Assembly: GCA_023053575.1 (NCBI GenBank)
Contig: JAKZAP010000014.1
Span: 5,146,001 to 5,210,000, forward strand
Source: Branchinecta lynchi
Lineage: Eukaryota > Arthropoda > Branchiopoda > Anostraca > Branchinectidae
Reading direction: 5' to 3'
Length of the DNA: 64,000 nucleotides
Within the stretch, counting starts at the first letter, position 1. Each line of letters starts with the position of its first letter. Position numbers and translations under genes: made by a program. Below are positions 60,001 to 62,947 of the stretch, piece by piece. The notes beneath the pieces are model-generated. The model made no database searches, was not told where the DNA came from, and saw only the letters and a list, made by a program, of their open reading frames with translations.

Positions 60001-61453
60001 AGAATTAGACCTAAAATTCGTCAGAGACCCACAATGGGTCAAGGGAATCCATTGCCGAAGTCCCGTGCTGGTGCATCAGTTATTACCGGAGAAAACGGCG
60101 AAAAAAATAGTCTTGGTTGGCAACCCTGCTAGGTCCACTTGGCAGTCTTGCGGGAACGATTTTGGCGACAAATTTGAAGTTCGAAAACGTGTGATGTTTG
60201 CTGATAATTAGAAGTCGTATTGGTATTCTCACTACCAAGGTAATCAAACAACCGGACTGAGTGAATCCCCAGATGAGCTGACTTCACCTTGACTTCTGTC
60301 ACCCTCCTCATTGTTCTGGCACCTTTTTTACAAGGTTGTTTGAGACTCTGTGTTTGTATTTATTTCACTGTAGTCACTCTCAACCTTGTGGTTAAGGCCC
60401 AACATTCAGCGCATCATACCTACCCTTTGCCTATCCTATCCATCGGCGTTGTTTGCCCCCAGCACCCAGGGGGTAGCTGCCAGTGGAAACACTGGAAATT
60501 ATGGTAAGCAGTTTGGTCTCTCACCTACACTGTAAAAAGTTTCTGTGAATAAGGATCCAGTATTTGCTACTGGGAATAATCTTATCTCTATTGTGATAAA
60601 ATCAATCCGAATTAGGGATGATCAATAAAGGCAAGATTGATCCTAGTATCAAATACTGCAATTTTTTTTTTACTGTGTACTCTCTAGAAAGTTTGATCTT
60701 TTTAAGCAGCTGATGACCTGAAATGACACCTCTGCTCTCTAAAAATGAAGCCCCTGATAGCATTAAGAATGAAAAAATTGATTCCCGAAAAGCTTGGAAG
60801 GAAAACAAAATAGATAACTCTCGAAAACACAATATAAAACACCAAAAGGAGAAAACTCTCTTTTAAAAAAAAACACTCCCGATGCTACATAGCCTACCTG
60901 AAGGAACCTCCCATACCTACAAAGGACAGGAATGTTTTTTTTTCCTCGAGAAACAAATCAGATTGTTCGCTCCCGTTGATTCTCACCAAAAGTTAGTGTT
61001 TTAAAAAAATTTCAAATCTTTCAGCTTAAAATATCAACCCACTAAATGAAACACATCCTCCCCGTGTGAACCACACATATGCCGAAACTAAGGACCAGAA
61101 TGTAACTTAATTTTCTTGTTTCCCAACCTACTCCCAAACTTACCATCCGTTTCAGTTCCTCTGGTCTAAGCCCCTCTTTACAAAAGCAGTTCCCGACCAG
61201 AATGTAACTTGATTTCCTTATTTCCCAATCCACTCCCAAACTTACCGTCCATTTACTCTGGACTAAGCCCCACTTTGGAAAAACAGTCCCCCCCCCCCAT
61301 GCCTTTTTGTCTAAGATGTACCACTTCAAGGAAGATGAATTCAGTTCTCTACAGTTGAATCTCATGATCTTTTACCATCTGGGGCAAATCATACTGACCA
61401 GTAACCCTCTGAGAATGGGACCAAGTCTATCTAGCTGTGTAGCAGAGATTTAA
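26118..61453 (+). CDS. DAP3: DAP3 / mitochondrial ribosomal protein S29 (mS29), whole gene span
   Basis: A GTP-binding component of the mitochondrial small ribosomal subunit (head region), also known as a pro-apoptotic factor in mammals. Exons: 26118-26213, 30811-30915, 31131-31239, 31730-31822, 37874-38010, 39956-40116, 41464-41605, 55994-56092, 56919-56999 and, tentatively, 61355-61453. All junctions are GT-AG and all phases fit, giving about 373 codons against roughly 390-400 in animals. Key blocks: RTAESNP, EGRYYVIP, AIMVRKPAIEMI, the Walker A GLDGAGKS, DWILVHVPW, KTYVWSKREETPEG, HLPRQLLGKE. Introns hold a hAT element (intron 1), a foldback (intron 4) and a 12-kb LTR retrotransposon (intron 7). 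The last exon is the weak point. Confidence 0.93.
26715..26938 (-). pseudogene. hAT transposase C-terminal dimerisation-domain remnant
   Basis: The minus-strand frame ends at a TGA at 26717-26715. It reads VLPLFWKAFKQAKTIPVTSA, then KGEQTFRKMKLVKTTL and MADQRLKSLLLNNM. The pattern TIPVTSA-x-E-x-F followed by RS-MxxxRL..L is the conserved hAT C-terminal domain. Upstream (to about 27050) only scattered coding-like bits remain (CKCHKNKFALFGHD), and the catalytic regions are gone. Confidence 0.8.
27833..28360 (-). repeat. Minisatellite with nested period inside the hAT element
   Basis: The basic unit of about 24 bases is AATTCCGGTAGATTCC plus a variable tail (CTGAG.., GTGGGGTG, TTGTGAAAGAT..). 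Tails recur in a fixed order, so four basic units form a higher-order repeat. The GTGGGG-type tail recurs at 27851, 27958, 28072, 28180 and 28299, spacings of 107, 114, 108 and 119. The long minus-strand frame (195 codons) is just this repeat read through. Confidence 0.85.
28625..28912 (-). mobile_element. Relative of the 19998-20312 insertion, inverted
   Basis: The right part ACCAGCCAGTCGAAAAATACCCCCC is the complement of the left end of 19998-20312. The interior shows the same spaced GTTTTT/CAGTTxxTTTT modules. Flanked by C runs (about 28662 and 28896) and an A run. The exact left end is uncertain. Confidence 0.55.
29212..29495 (+). pseudogene. LINE C-terminal fragment with (ATT)n tail
   Basis: The frame 29212-29430 has RGHNLKLSGKKFRKD, then WSFRNRIVECWNNLPESVV and FKAGVDYHL, the typical end of many CR1/jockey-like reverse transcriptase polyproteins. 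It is followed by AT-rich sequence ending ATTATATTATTATTATATAGG. 5'-truncated, in DAP3 intron 1. Confidence 0.75.
29496..30810. other. DAP3 intron 1, distal part, no gene
   Basis: Two plus-strand frames (29905-30111 and 30472-30768) have no recognisable domain. The second is bordered by splice-like sites at 30470 and 30565 but does not fit DAP3 (see rejected list). Confidence 0.5.
30811..30915 (+). CDS. DAP3: DAP3 exon 2: EGRYYVIP block
   Basis: Acceptor TTGATTTCTTCTAG, donor GAGCAG|GTATGT. 105 nt, phase 0 to 0. The peptide TLHTRIHEGRYYVIP, then FNTLFQKGGVPDPYLEQ, matches the N-terminal conserved segment of DAP3 (HEG-x-Y-x-(V/I)P... GGLP). Confidence 0.93.
31131..31239 (+). CDS. DAP3: DAP3 exon 3: CLxxRKPAxE block
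   Basis: Acceptor TTTCTATTTCGCAG, donor TTAT|GTATCC. 109 nt, phase 0 to 1. Encodes SCLKEPAIMVRKPAIEMIDL and YPSMRYVL, equivalent to ACLMVRKPALELLHYL...YPAIRYLLY in human DAP3. The split Tyr codon is completed by exon 4. Confidence 0.95.
31730..31822 (+). CDS. DAP3: DAP3 exon 4: P-loop
   Basis: Acceptor CAAGTCTAATAG, donor TGGG|GTAAGC. 93 nt, phase 1 to 1. Codes GLDGAGKSMTMAHLLHYASC and DWILVHVPW. GLDGAGKS is the Walker A motif that binds nucleotide, and the following helix and HVPW strand are strongly conserved in DAP3. Confidence 0.96.
31840..33430. mobile_element. Foldback element in DAP3 intron 4
   Basis: The left arm (about 31840-32100) and right arm (about 33180-33430) are diverged reverse complements: AGCAAGAACAAATAA with TTATTTGTTCTTGG, GAGCGGAGGTGGA with TCCACCTCCGCTC, and GGCCTGTTCACAC with GTGTGAACAGGC. 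It begins only about 20 bases after the donor of exon 4. The interior has no recognised protein. Confidence 0.65.
33431..34426. other. DAP3 intron 4, no gene
   Basis: A minus-strand (ATTC)n-type tail (ATGAATGAATATGTTTATTACCC, about 33593-33620) suggests a very short LINE 3' end. Nothing else recognised. Confidence 0.45.
34427..35671. mobile_element. Element with GGGGAGCTCGGGGTTG inverted ends
   Basis: Left end GTAGGGGAGCTCGGGGTTG (from 34427) and right end CAACCCCGAGCTCCCCTGC (to 35671) are inverted repeats about 1.24 kb apart. Internal copies of GGGTTGG(T)T(T/C)(G/T)GACA recur at 34458, 34770 and 35589. No transposase is recognised and no clear target duplication was found. Confidence 0.6.
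35448..35815. repeat. Inverted repeat with about 110-bp arms across the element end
   Basis: 35448-35557 (GCCATAAGTCAAAGGAT... ATAGTTCCGAATATGG) is the reverse complement of 35703-35815 with a few differences. The loop contains the right terminus of the 34427-35671 element, so two related sequences appear to have met head to head. Confidence 0.75.
35816..36479. other. DAP3 intron 4, no gene
   Basis: No recognised features. The minus-strand frame at 36258-36470 has no domain. Confidence 0.4.
36480..36981 (-). pseudogene. LINE zinc-finger C-terminus with 3' tail
   Basis: Minus-strand frame FKLGLSAQALRVWFQLRTNS, LPLRYRKKVF, then a finger CPHCCTGQDTIDHLLGQC. Downstream the 3' UTR has GTTGTATGGCCGTAT and AATAAATTATTAG. 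It is the same family as 14045-14551, with matching finger and matching 3' end, 5'-truncated. Confidence 0.8.
37306..37720 (-). pseudogene. LINE zinc-finger C-terminus with (ATTC)n tail
   Basis: The minus-strand frame 37720-37415 carries CPMCVIEGEDAIHLICYC, a zf-RVT-type finger, then LGRFLKLAMTHRELFL. The 3' end is GGGAATAAATTCATTCATTCATTC at 37306-37325. It is a different family from 36480-36981 and probably related to 9094-9294. Confidence 0.75.
37874..38010 (+). CDS. DAP3: DAP3 exon 5
   Basis: Acceptor ATCTGCTTTTCTAG, donor GAT|GTAAGT. 137 nt, phase 1 to 0. Two bases complete an Ala codon, then PSWTRLVKELVPS, LDQPRHAVKFLQRFVLQN. It corresponds to the segment after HVPW in insect DAP3 (W..RPKEV....D.P..A..WL..F...N). 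Confidence 0.9.
38060..38680 (+). repeat. Dispersed repeat E, copy 2 (host of MITE F)
   Basis: Same blocks as 24695-25575: GGTGAGAACCGTGATCT, AGCATGGTCAGGTTGCTCAGG, CGATCGGTCATAT, AAATAAATCACACGTAGAACTTCAGACG. Interrupted at 38109-38319 by MITE F. Located just after DAP3 exon 5. Confidence 0.7.
38109..38319. mobile_element. MITE family F with TTA target duplication
   Basis: A 211-bp near-perfect palindrome. The ends TGGTGGGTTTACACACTGCG and CGCAGTGTGTAAATGGACCA are inverted repeats, flanked on both sides by TTA (38106-38108, 38320-38322). The unfilled site is seen at 24736-24752 in repeat E copy 1. A 3-bp TTA duplication fits PIF/Harbinger-type transposition; the class is inference. Confidence 0.88.
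39263..39639 (+). mobile_element. MITE family C, copy 2 (full length)
   Basis: Ends AGTTGCGTTTTTGTAGATACC and GGTATCTGCAAAAACGCAACT are inverted repeats of at least 20 bases. Several inner palindromes use ATACCATGGTAT and GTGGTATCTGA. The first copy is at 9711-10107. The short AGTTGCGTTTTT end is also used by the element at 56112-56911. Confidence 0.85.
39956..40116 (+). CDS. DAP3: DAP3 exon 6: KTYVWSKRE block
   Basis: Acceptor CTTTTCCACTTCAG, donor TCGAA|GTAAGT. 161 nt, phase 0 to 2. Encodes LKTSKTYVWSKREETPEGS, then LIQQGINRPKYATDVVAVLL, nearly identical in pattern to the most conserved central part of animal DAP3 (K-x-YVW-x-KRE-TxEG..L...G..R...A.D....L..EL). Confidence 0.96.
40117..41463. 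other. DAP3 intron 6, no gene; simple repeats
   Basis: Short (TA)n and (GA)n tracts at about 40453-40492. Otherwise unique-looking sequence with no ORF of interest. Confidence 0.5.
41464..41605 (+). CDS. DAP3: DAP3 exon 7
   Basis: Acceptor TTATTTTATTTAG, donor GATTGG|GTAAGT. 142 nt, phase 2 to 0. Codes KCKVFVSVEAINGLFLDRTD, then ATPSELTLLRAFKGILRNDW, matching the (V/D)G-x-NAL....T....(K)....P.ELTL......DW region of DAP3. Its donor opens a 14.4-kb intron that contains the LTR retrotransposon. Confidence 0.94.
41606..43418. other. DAP3 intron 7, proximal part
   Basis: 41860-41925 resembles the minus-strand LINE 3' end at 13976-14045 (ACTCCACT..TTTAC..ACAAATTATAATTATA). 42075-42530 is more GC-rich and contains CCACCCTTGGTAC(A/C)AGACAG twice (about 42361 and 42440); I do not recognise it. 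The 108-codon frame at 42704-43030 has no known domain. A G run lies at 43236-43246. Confidence 0.45.
43419..43581. mobile_element. MITE family A, copy 2
   Basis: Left end CACTGTAA, inner ATCTTGCAGTATTTGATACTGGG, complement ATCCCAGTAGCAAATACTGC and right end TATAGTGTAA. More diverged at its termini than the copies at 379 and 60526. It ends about 35 bases before the LTR retrotransposon. Confidence 0.75.
43616..43619 (+). repeat. Target site duplication TCCG, left
   Basis: TCCG directly before the 5' LTR is repeated directly after the 3' LTR (55795-55798). Confidence 0.8.
43620..44164 (+). repeat. 5' LTR
   Basis: Begins TGTTACGG and ends CGGTTTA, so the ends are TG...TA, not the usual TG...CA. 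AATAAA is at 43975-43980 and TATAAA at 44122-44127. The poly(A) signal lies before the TATA-like motif, so the latter may not be the promoter. A tRNA primer-binding-like TGGTGACGCG follows at 44166. Confidence 0.93.
44166..44180 (+). other. Putative tRNA primer binding site
   Basis: TGGTGACGCGTCGTC starts one base after the LTR with the required TGG (complement of tRNA CCA). The primer tRNA cannot be named from memory. Confidence 0.5.
44290..45378 (+). CDS. gag: gag of the LTR retrotransposon
   Basis: 362 residues. The N-terminal half (about 1-200) has the helical retrotransposon capsid pattern (FLETLENLKFWDKSIQSDEL, LIHETLRLEDGEDPFPFFEKL). An Arg/Ser/Gly-rich linker follows, then three CCHC zinc knuckles starting at residues 292 (CFNCNKPGHFAREC), 313 (CYNCQRIGHMARQC) and 338 (CFNCGKNGHFAREC), which package the RNA. 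Starts at the first ATG after the leader and ends in TAA at 45376. Pol follows in the -1 frame. Confidence 0.93.
   Translation: MSVEDTAKMSLDTLCKIASQVSTFTGSEDVLIFLETLENLKFWDKSIQSDELIRLAFMKTTGHAANFLTSHAKFESFEDLKKALSRQFEHTSLRARLIHETLRLEDGEDPFPFFEKLKLKTLKLLGFDQVPSTNEESFLGYSNLLKNLLLDSLSPTLGMRVVAKCPTDFEEATQILINDFRAREFAKAKSPHMLSAIASASVETKPSVLADTTSRDGMVRENIPGNRSDGAIFERSSRPVFRRRDSLRNDQMSNDTSSYRGRSRDTRGDRNGWEGHRGRSESRKPVGSYKNCFNCNKPGHFARECRAPRTIRCYNCQRIGHMARQCRSQSAGSNPKKCFNCGKNGHFARECLVSENSSRLNL
45366..45430 (+). promoter_or_regulatory. -1 ribosomal frameshift site between gag and pol
   Basis: T TTA AAC (45366-45372) is in register with gag codons TTA AAC, two codons before the gag stop. This is the canonical X XXY YYZ slippery heptamer. 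Seven bases on, GGGAC (45380-45384) and GCGCA (45385-45389) can pair with GTCCC (45426-45430) and TGCGC (45416-45420), separated by a five-base bulge. The -1 frame is open from just upstream of this site into the pol frame beginning at 45438. Slippery site and hairpin are seen; function is inferred. Confidence 0.8.
45438..47054 (+). CDS. pol: pol, first part: protease and N-terminal RT
   Basis: 538 residues in the -1 frame relative to gag; the frame extends upstream of 45438 to the slippery site. Aspartic protease with ALGDTGAS (Asp 42) and ILGYGFLKKY (about 113-122). RT fingers and palm begin near residue 400: VRPYRIPV, LLVGKKDGSYRAVTDFRRLN, and motif A VLDCLSGYWQM with Asp 494. The frame ends in a stop just after FGLKK because of an extra base in the A7 run at about 47029-47035; the domain continues in the next frame. 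This break truncates RT before its YLDD motif. Confidence 0.92.
   Translation: MTKNMGENFIASYFANCNGVNCNALPYFNASVCDIPVRALGDTGASISLISHDTFLQLPVLARSKIVKNHNDVSSATGHSMEIIGCISENVKIDEHEYFETFLISDKLKIPMILGYGFLKKYDLLVDAKNDKLIRRGGNGGEVRPVCKFSDPSANWVNLKGQREQNCCFTRSQSCSPQSIPCHPVGPVVNLPPPDYPCPLPHAENTCKKSEIGLVKTEVEAVKPPKRIHRLQLVSRTSVNAKTSKRCVLSTSRGPIDTDGIFLVSPTKEMNERFPDLILPEQLVTTQDGMFQVFIENYSDKDIKIPLFYMANAEAWIADENICMNVSDTVKPTEVLSGSNLLPDNEVDAFLKMFKLDHLAKNPVRKQKVEKLLTDNHDVFAKDDFDLGTCNIEPFVIDVGNAPPQKVRPYRIPVHLEPVAKAEIDRMLACKVIEPAASPWLAPLLLVGKKDGSYRAVTDFRRLNDVTVGDEFPLPHIAAILDKLHGKKIFSVLDCLSGYWQMEIDPESRKYTGFSAPGYDQFVYAKLAFGLKKRACGL
47062..50574 (+). CDS. pol: pol, second part: RT palm, RNase H, integrase and extension
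   Basis: 1170 codons from 47062, although the true protein would continue from the previous part. RT motif C AVYLDDV (residues 14-20); RNase H with FCDASKKACGG (Asp 168) and ASDHKPLQWL; integrase zinc finger with His 388, His 395 and the Cys pair near 425-428; catalytic Asp 458, Asp 518 and Glu 554 (D-x59-D-x35-E); GPY/F module around 693 (WVGPYRIN). After about residue 745 comes an acidic, Pro/Ser/Gly-rich extension of about 420 residues with no recognised fold, much longer than usual for the family. No chromodomain is recognised. Confidence 0.93.
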   Translation: MHRILKHLFDEGVAVYLDDVINASEDDDSHMALLIKVFTAFRKAGLKLKARKCDFFKEEVIFLGHRVDKNGVRPDPNKLSAVRNIAYPKDVSELRSCIGLFSYFRKFVPQFSAIASPLIKLTKKEVPFIFGDEEKKAFEQLRSKLLEEPILGLPDLGRSAKPMKIFCDASKKACGGFLAQEQGGRQKVLQYTSRTFNDAEVKHAAVEQETLAIIHCIRSFRPYLLGRKFIVASDHKPLQWLMKSTGKDLTGKWARMQMELQGYEFEITHIPGTQNVVADALSRLPTTITTPAIMAVIPEADNQFSSKELRELQEKDGFSSAVRNYLKHGSGLPSQIETQVLREIENFVLDDGLLCYVYTPYQNCRRPDLRVVPVLPRSLIPEVLFDCHDSKISGHFGFLKTYERVRNRFYFRNMYNVVKQYVQCCLDCCQRKGLNHTPRAPLGTIPESSRPLDMVGIDLLGPLPVSSHGSKYIVVITDHFTKYIVLTAIADKTAKAVARAFVEHFVLVYGACERLISDQGSEFINAVFKGILELLDIKQLRTSAYHPMCNGAVERRNRDIANILSLYVKDRGHSDWEDQLCYVQFAMNTAFHESISDNPFYAMFLRDARFPTDTVINSRVYYNLDSDYKSEMITRQRTAYQMIRDNSDIARERQRFYYNRTENQKPLKVGDLVLLHTPPDARLRKLDKIRWVGPYRINAVLENGLNFKITRLSDGRVEIVHYNRLKSYIPRSLWERDVMQDELIIPPNFDEIPAPISSPAENPAGNKPESSRTRKTVTWWDSPPAGQKTIPDCDPPNPPSVIPNPLTEDMYDIGASDFAFRPESSVPGPESMDDFPKFRQLPLFHRPLTLQPYHTDQPNEHGDCKRRYSLGSEDLEWDDPYTETPVRRQGLGSSSSLESELLDDALMERELFTPRTVVRCSTPTFGEAPVLRQGITPSHDFYENLAGVGIPSLEAPNYRLEFESTVAQDPFSDPGGINDSLTGNNFPQASTRVDRSPDLSPVRPEEESPNQTVIETPQSRGGKVSRLPESEETSPQREGFGRGTLEETPGHSGLGSNFGDGVNDGVDSSGSMPELRGPFGELESDHPGSEDPIDLNSPPPILIRDRALSHPTVRSEALRLRTQAARRGTLQGVRFDLATRGHRQTSREIRPPVRFGYDKLGSPHLPEKRK
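50575..52683 (+). other. Non-coding segment of the LTR element after pol
   Basis: AT-rich, with an uninterrupted A tract of about 35 bases (50989-51023). No frame with a recognisable domain. It ends at an acceptor-like TTTTATATTACAG (52683), possibly for a spliced subgenomic RNA. Confidence 0.55.
52338..52550 (+). repeat. 73-bp tandem repeat, three copies, in the LTR element
   Basis: AGCTCCCGTGATTTGCGGTT begins at 52338, 52411 and 52484, an exact 73-base period. The first two units are nearly identical; the third diverges at its end. Each contains ATCTGATGTGCGTTAAACGTC. Non-coding. Confidence 0.9.
52969..53613 (+). CDS. Accessory ORF with four 24-residue repeats
   Basis: 214 residues, not recognised. 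An N-terminal part (ITPTEEPVGDVNMSPRRI, ADLFADEEGEE) is followed by four copies of a 24-residue unit (key residues EDQHRP-TPPMP-EDGERAE) at an exact 72-base period (53101, 53173, 53245, 53317). The tail (ILPEEPRGDVVIKPLPSIP, FIRIPVEFSSEQLEAVLP) echoes the N-terminal motif EEP-GDV-x-x-(S)P. Acidic, proline-rich and without a membrane segment, so not envelope-like. It lies between pol and the 3' LTR. Other frames over the repeats are also open, so coding is likely but not proven. Confidence 0.5.
   Translation: MKSQLVRQRFASITPTEEPVGDVNMSPRRIDERLADLFADEEGEEDQHRPQTPPMPMEDGERAEPPQNEDQHRPHTPPMPIEDGERAESPQNEDQHRPHTPPMPIEDGERAESPQNEEQHRPHTLPMPMEDGERAELPPNLEVAVDVFAYEAMPFSPAILPEEPRGDVVIKPLPSIPSRSAPIPHPWMNGAVNQPSFIRIPVEFSSEQLEAVLP
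53734..53855 (+). repeat. 28-bp tandem repeats
   Basis: GAGGAACTATTCAACAGAAG recurs at about 53740, 53768, 53796 and 53824, with a partial copy at 53852. Adjacent sequence (GTCGA(A/G)TTTTCATCAGAACAG at about 53572 and 53713) shows an additional larger duplication. Confidence 0.85.
53856..55233 (+). other. 3' non-coding part of the LTR element
   Basis: AT-rich. GGGCC..AGGCCACAATTG / GGGCCGGACGCCACGATT and AAGTTGAAGAAGATAAAACGA(G/A)ATAAAAATAATT-like blocks recur (about 54073 and 54157; 54338 and 54447). No coding frame supported. Confidence 0.5.
55234..55249 (+). other. Putative polypurine tract
   Basis: GAAAGGGATAACGAG directly before the 3' LTR is the purine-rich stretch expected to prime plus-strand synthesis. 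It is interrupted by T and C, so weaker than typical. Confidence 0.45.
55250..55794 (+). repeat. 3' LTR
   Basis: 545 bp, begins TGTTACGG, ends CGGTTTA, and matches the 5' LTR with a single substitution near its start. Followed by TCCG (55795-55798), then a palindromic TCCGAATTCGGATTTAAC motif repeated twice in the host intron. Confidence 0.95.
55994..56092 (+). CDS. DAP3: DAP3 exon 8: HLPRQLLGKE block
   Basis: Acceptor ATCTCCCTTCCACAG, donor AAAGAG|GTAAGA. 99 nt, phase 0 to 0. Encodes RGGAIVTTVDKRG, then HLPRQLLGKE, equivalent to HGGAIVSALSQTG...YLPQELLGKE in human DAP3. The 3' LTR ends 199 bases upstream. Confidence 0.95.
56112..56911. mobile_element. Element with AGTTGCGTTTTT ends in DAP3 intron 8
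   Basis: Left AGTTGCGTTTTTGACCCG and right CGGATCAAAACGCAACT are inverted repeats, with further matching arms (GAATTCTC; TTTTGACA). A minus-strand LINE 3' end (56345-56735) has inserted inside it. The ends match MITE family C in the first 12 bases. The element stops 7 bases before DAP3 exon 9. Confidence 0.75.
56345..56735 (-). pseudogene. CR1/L2-like LINE 3' end
   Basis: The minus-strand frame reads RDILPPNF, then VPVPTLQPVFCRHVRYNNSF and VPSFVSLRN, matching the C-terminus of the LINE at 21485-23359 (NILPP..., VPKLQPV..ARYELSFVPSFV). The 3' end has AATAAAGCTGAATTAAACTGAATTGAATATG. Confidence 0.8.
56919..56999 (+). CDS. DAP3: DAP3 exon 9
   Basis: 81 nt, phase 0 to 0, donor TTC|GTAAGT. The peptide VEKLDSHVPVL, then NTYYKKKCREMFDEF, aligns to GF(E/D)xLDPFIPI..V..Y...E...C..YY of DAP3 directly after LLGKE. 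The acceptor (TGTTGAAG) has no pyrimidine tract: the bases before it are purine-rich and belong to a transposon end. The same frame stays open upstream to 56706, so a longer exon is possible. Confidence 0.75.
57000..58059. other. DAP3 intron 9, proximal part
   Basis: No gene. 57724-57812 holds direct copies of CGGGTATTTAATGGATGC and a palindrome CGGGTATTTAATACCCG. Confidence 0.5.
58060..58700 (+). repeat. Dispersed repeat, CCGGAATCCGG family (copy 2)
   Basis: Begins with GGGATCCCAAAACGTAGGTGGAGG...ATACCTATGAC and GTCTGTCCGTCTGTCAGCACGG, then three diverged units of roughly 120-130 bases around GCCGGACAA..AGTT...CGGAATCCGGCC. The same entry sequence opens the copy at 63117. Confidence 0.8.
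59119..59640 (+). repeat. Related dispersed repeat (GTCCGTCCATCCGTCTG entry)
   Basis: Starts GTCCGTCCATCCGTCTGTCAGCCG and carries GGGTGATCGGATGTGAATGAAA and GTACTTCCAGATGTGCTACGACGATGAAACTTGG, both also inside the hAT element (27234-27260 and 27380-27400). A G run is at 59276-59287. Confidence 0.7.
59641..60525. other. DAP3 intron 9, no gene supported
   Basis: Several short frames without recognisable domains. A splice-bracketed 42-base segment at 60462-60503 does not fit DAP3 (see rejected list). Confidence 0.4.
60526..60679. mobile_element. MITE family A, copy 3
   Basis: Ends TACACTGTAAAAAG and TTTACTGTGTA, with inner CAGTATTTGCTACTGGGA and GATCCTAGTATCAAATACTGC. Flanking TA on both sides. 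About 154 bp. Confidence 0.8.
60680..61354. other. DAP3 intron 9, distal part, with a 111-bp tandem duplication
   Basis: ACCAGAATGTAACTT(A/G)ATTT..TT(G/A)TTTCCCAA..CACTCCCAAACTTACC starts at about 61087 and again at about 61198. A C run is at 61288-61298. The minus-strand frame across it is repeat-driven. Confidence 0.6.
61355..61453 (+). CDS. DAP3: Tentative DAP3 last exon
   Basis: Acceptor TTCAGTTCTCTACAG, then an in-phase 32-codon frame ending in TAA at 61451-61453. The segment LGQIILTSNPLRMGPSL could represent the ExxFLS-x-NP-x-L motif at the C-terminus of DAP3, and the phase fits exon 9. Several expected residues after the YY motif are absent, so another exon may be missing or this may be the wrong exon. 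Confidence 0.35.
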   Translation: MNLMIFYHLGQIILTSNPLRMGPSLSSCVAEI

Positions 61454-61537
61454 TAGTCTCTTTCTTGATCATTAGGAACGTTTAGTCCTCTTTAGCTACT
61501 AGTACACTGTAGTCATCAAACATTCTGTTGTGCTTCT

Positions 61538-61837
61538 CGATGAAAAATTTGTAGCCTGCGTAGTAGTATGGTAGTAGTACGAAAACGTTGCATGTAATAC
61601 TATGTAATAGCAAAGAATACTATCAACTAATGTGCCTCAGACTGGTCCAATCTTATGTAGTAGTATCCAGTAGCATCCTGTCTAGACATAGTAGCATCCG
61701 GTCTTGCTAATAGTAGCATATATTAGTATGCAGTAACACAGTAGCCTTGAAGTAGAAGCATGTAGTAGCATCGATGGTACTGCATGCTACTTTTTCGTAC
61801 TACTTCATATTAATTTTGAGGTAAATTTTTCATCGGG
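61538..61837 (-). mobile_element. MITE family D, copy 2 (inverted)
   Basis: Ends TCGATGAAAAATTT and AAATTTTTCATCGGG. The body is the reverse complement of 8161-8474 with scattered differences, rich in GTAGTA and GCATG. About 300 bp. Confidence 0.85.
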
Positions 61838-62427
61838 TTGGAACCTACCACATGGTGCCCATAGGAATGTTTTGGCACCTTTGTTACAGGTTTGGGTGTA
61901 GAATTGGGGTTTTATTTACGTTGCTGGTCTCTCTAAACACTGTGGACGAACAACATTTGACAGAGCTTACCTCATCATTTACAGACCATAGCGACCTAAT
62001 ACTTATAAGAGGAAAATCATTGCAAATAGTAATTCTCCAAGAATACAATCAGTAACGACAACAATGGACCCTAGCGTGATGCCCTAAAAACTAGGCGACA
62101 GTTTGTGAATGATGAGCCCTTGGTAGTATTAGCATTATGGCTCCTTGCCTCACACTACAGGGTTTAGTTGAGCTCCGACAAACATCAAGAGCTCATAAAC
62201 TGTATTAGTCGACAAATTACATTTACTCAGAGAAGTAGGCCATCTGATTATGTTACACTGCTTTAGTAACACAGCAGCATACAATAAAGGCCAGACTGAC
62301 TGCTTTTAAAGACATAAGATGGCAAGGAATATACTTTAATTTATGCTATGGCATACAATGAAGCATTGGAAGGGAAACTGTATTATTCTTTACTTAATCA
62401 GTTCTGAACATTCTCAACCACTAAACA
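61838..62427. other. Region between convergent DAP3 and roadblock genes
   Basis: AATAAA at 62283-62288 (plus strand) could serve DAP3; ATTAAA on the minus strand near 62335 could serve the roadblock gene. No other feature recognised. Confidence 0.4.
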
Positions 62428-62553
62428 CTAAATGTTATTCATTCCGGTGCATACTTGACTGATGATGACCCAATCAGCTCTTTCATTGTAACTGGCTTCC
62501 AAGGGAATATGAGACACACTTCTAAGTCTGACGAAGGTCAGGCGTTCATTATC
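62428..62553 (-). CDS. Roadblock/LC7 dynein light chain-like, last exon
   Basis: Minus strand. Acceptor TTTTTAATTGCAG, then 41 codons and TAG at 62430-62428. The stretch DNERLTFVRLRSVSHIPLEA, then WVIISQ, parallels [26 protein letters not shown] of dynein light chain roadblock (DYNLRB). The tail VCTGMNNI replaces the usual short NPT-type end. Roadblock proteins are small cargo-adaptor subunits of cytoplasmic dynein. A divergent paralogue is as likely as the main orthologue. Confidence 0.65.
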   Translation of the reverse strand, partial: DNERLTFVRLRSVSHIPLEASYNERADWVIISQVCTGMNNI

Positions 62554-62947
62554 CTGCAATTAAAAACTTCAGTTAGAACGTAAATTAATGTCTAAATATA
62601 GTTGGTTGATGATGTTGTATCCCTATAGCAAACCCATCCTCTTTTTCAACTTCACAGCTCATTCAGCTTTCTTTTCTCATTAAGTTGTGGATCATTGACG
62701 CACGAAAGATATGACCGTTTTATTGACACTTAGCACACTCTGTATCTGAACTCAGTCACATCCATATTTTCATCACAACAAAAAATTTTCGAGAAAAAAA
62801 AATGAATTTTTCACTGTCTAAATATTTCACATTTCCACACATGGTTAAGCCAAGTGCAAGTCACAAACCTGGGATGTGAGCACTCAACTCATAACATCTA
62901 CTGTACTTTTTTAGGCTACTTGTACTTCTGCATGAAACATTTCTTAC

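Noticed and set aside
60462..60503. 42-base segment between TTTGCCCCCAG and GTAAGC as a DAP3 exon
   Set aside because: The peptide (HPGGSCQWKHWKLW) has no counterpart in DAP3 and adding it does not improve the C-terminus.
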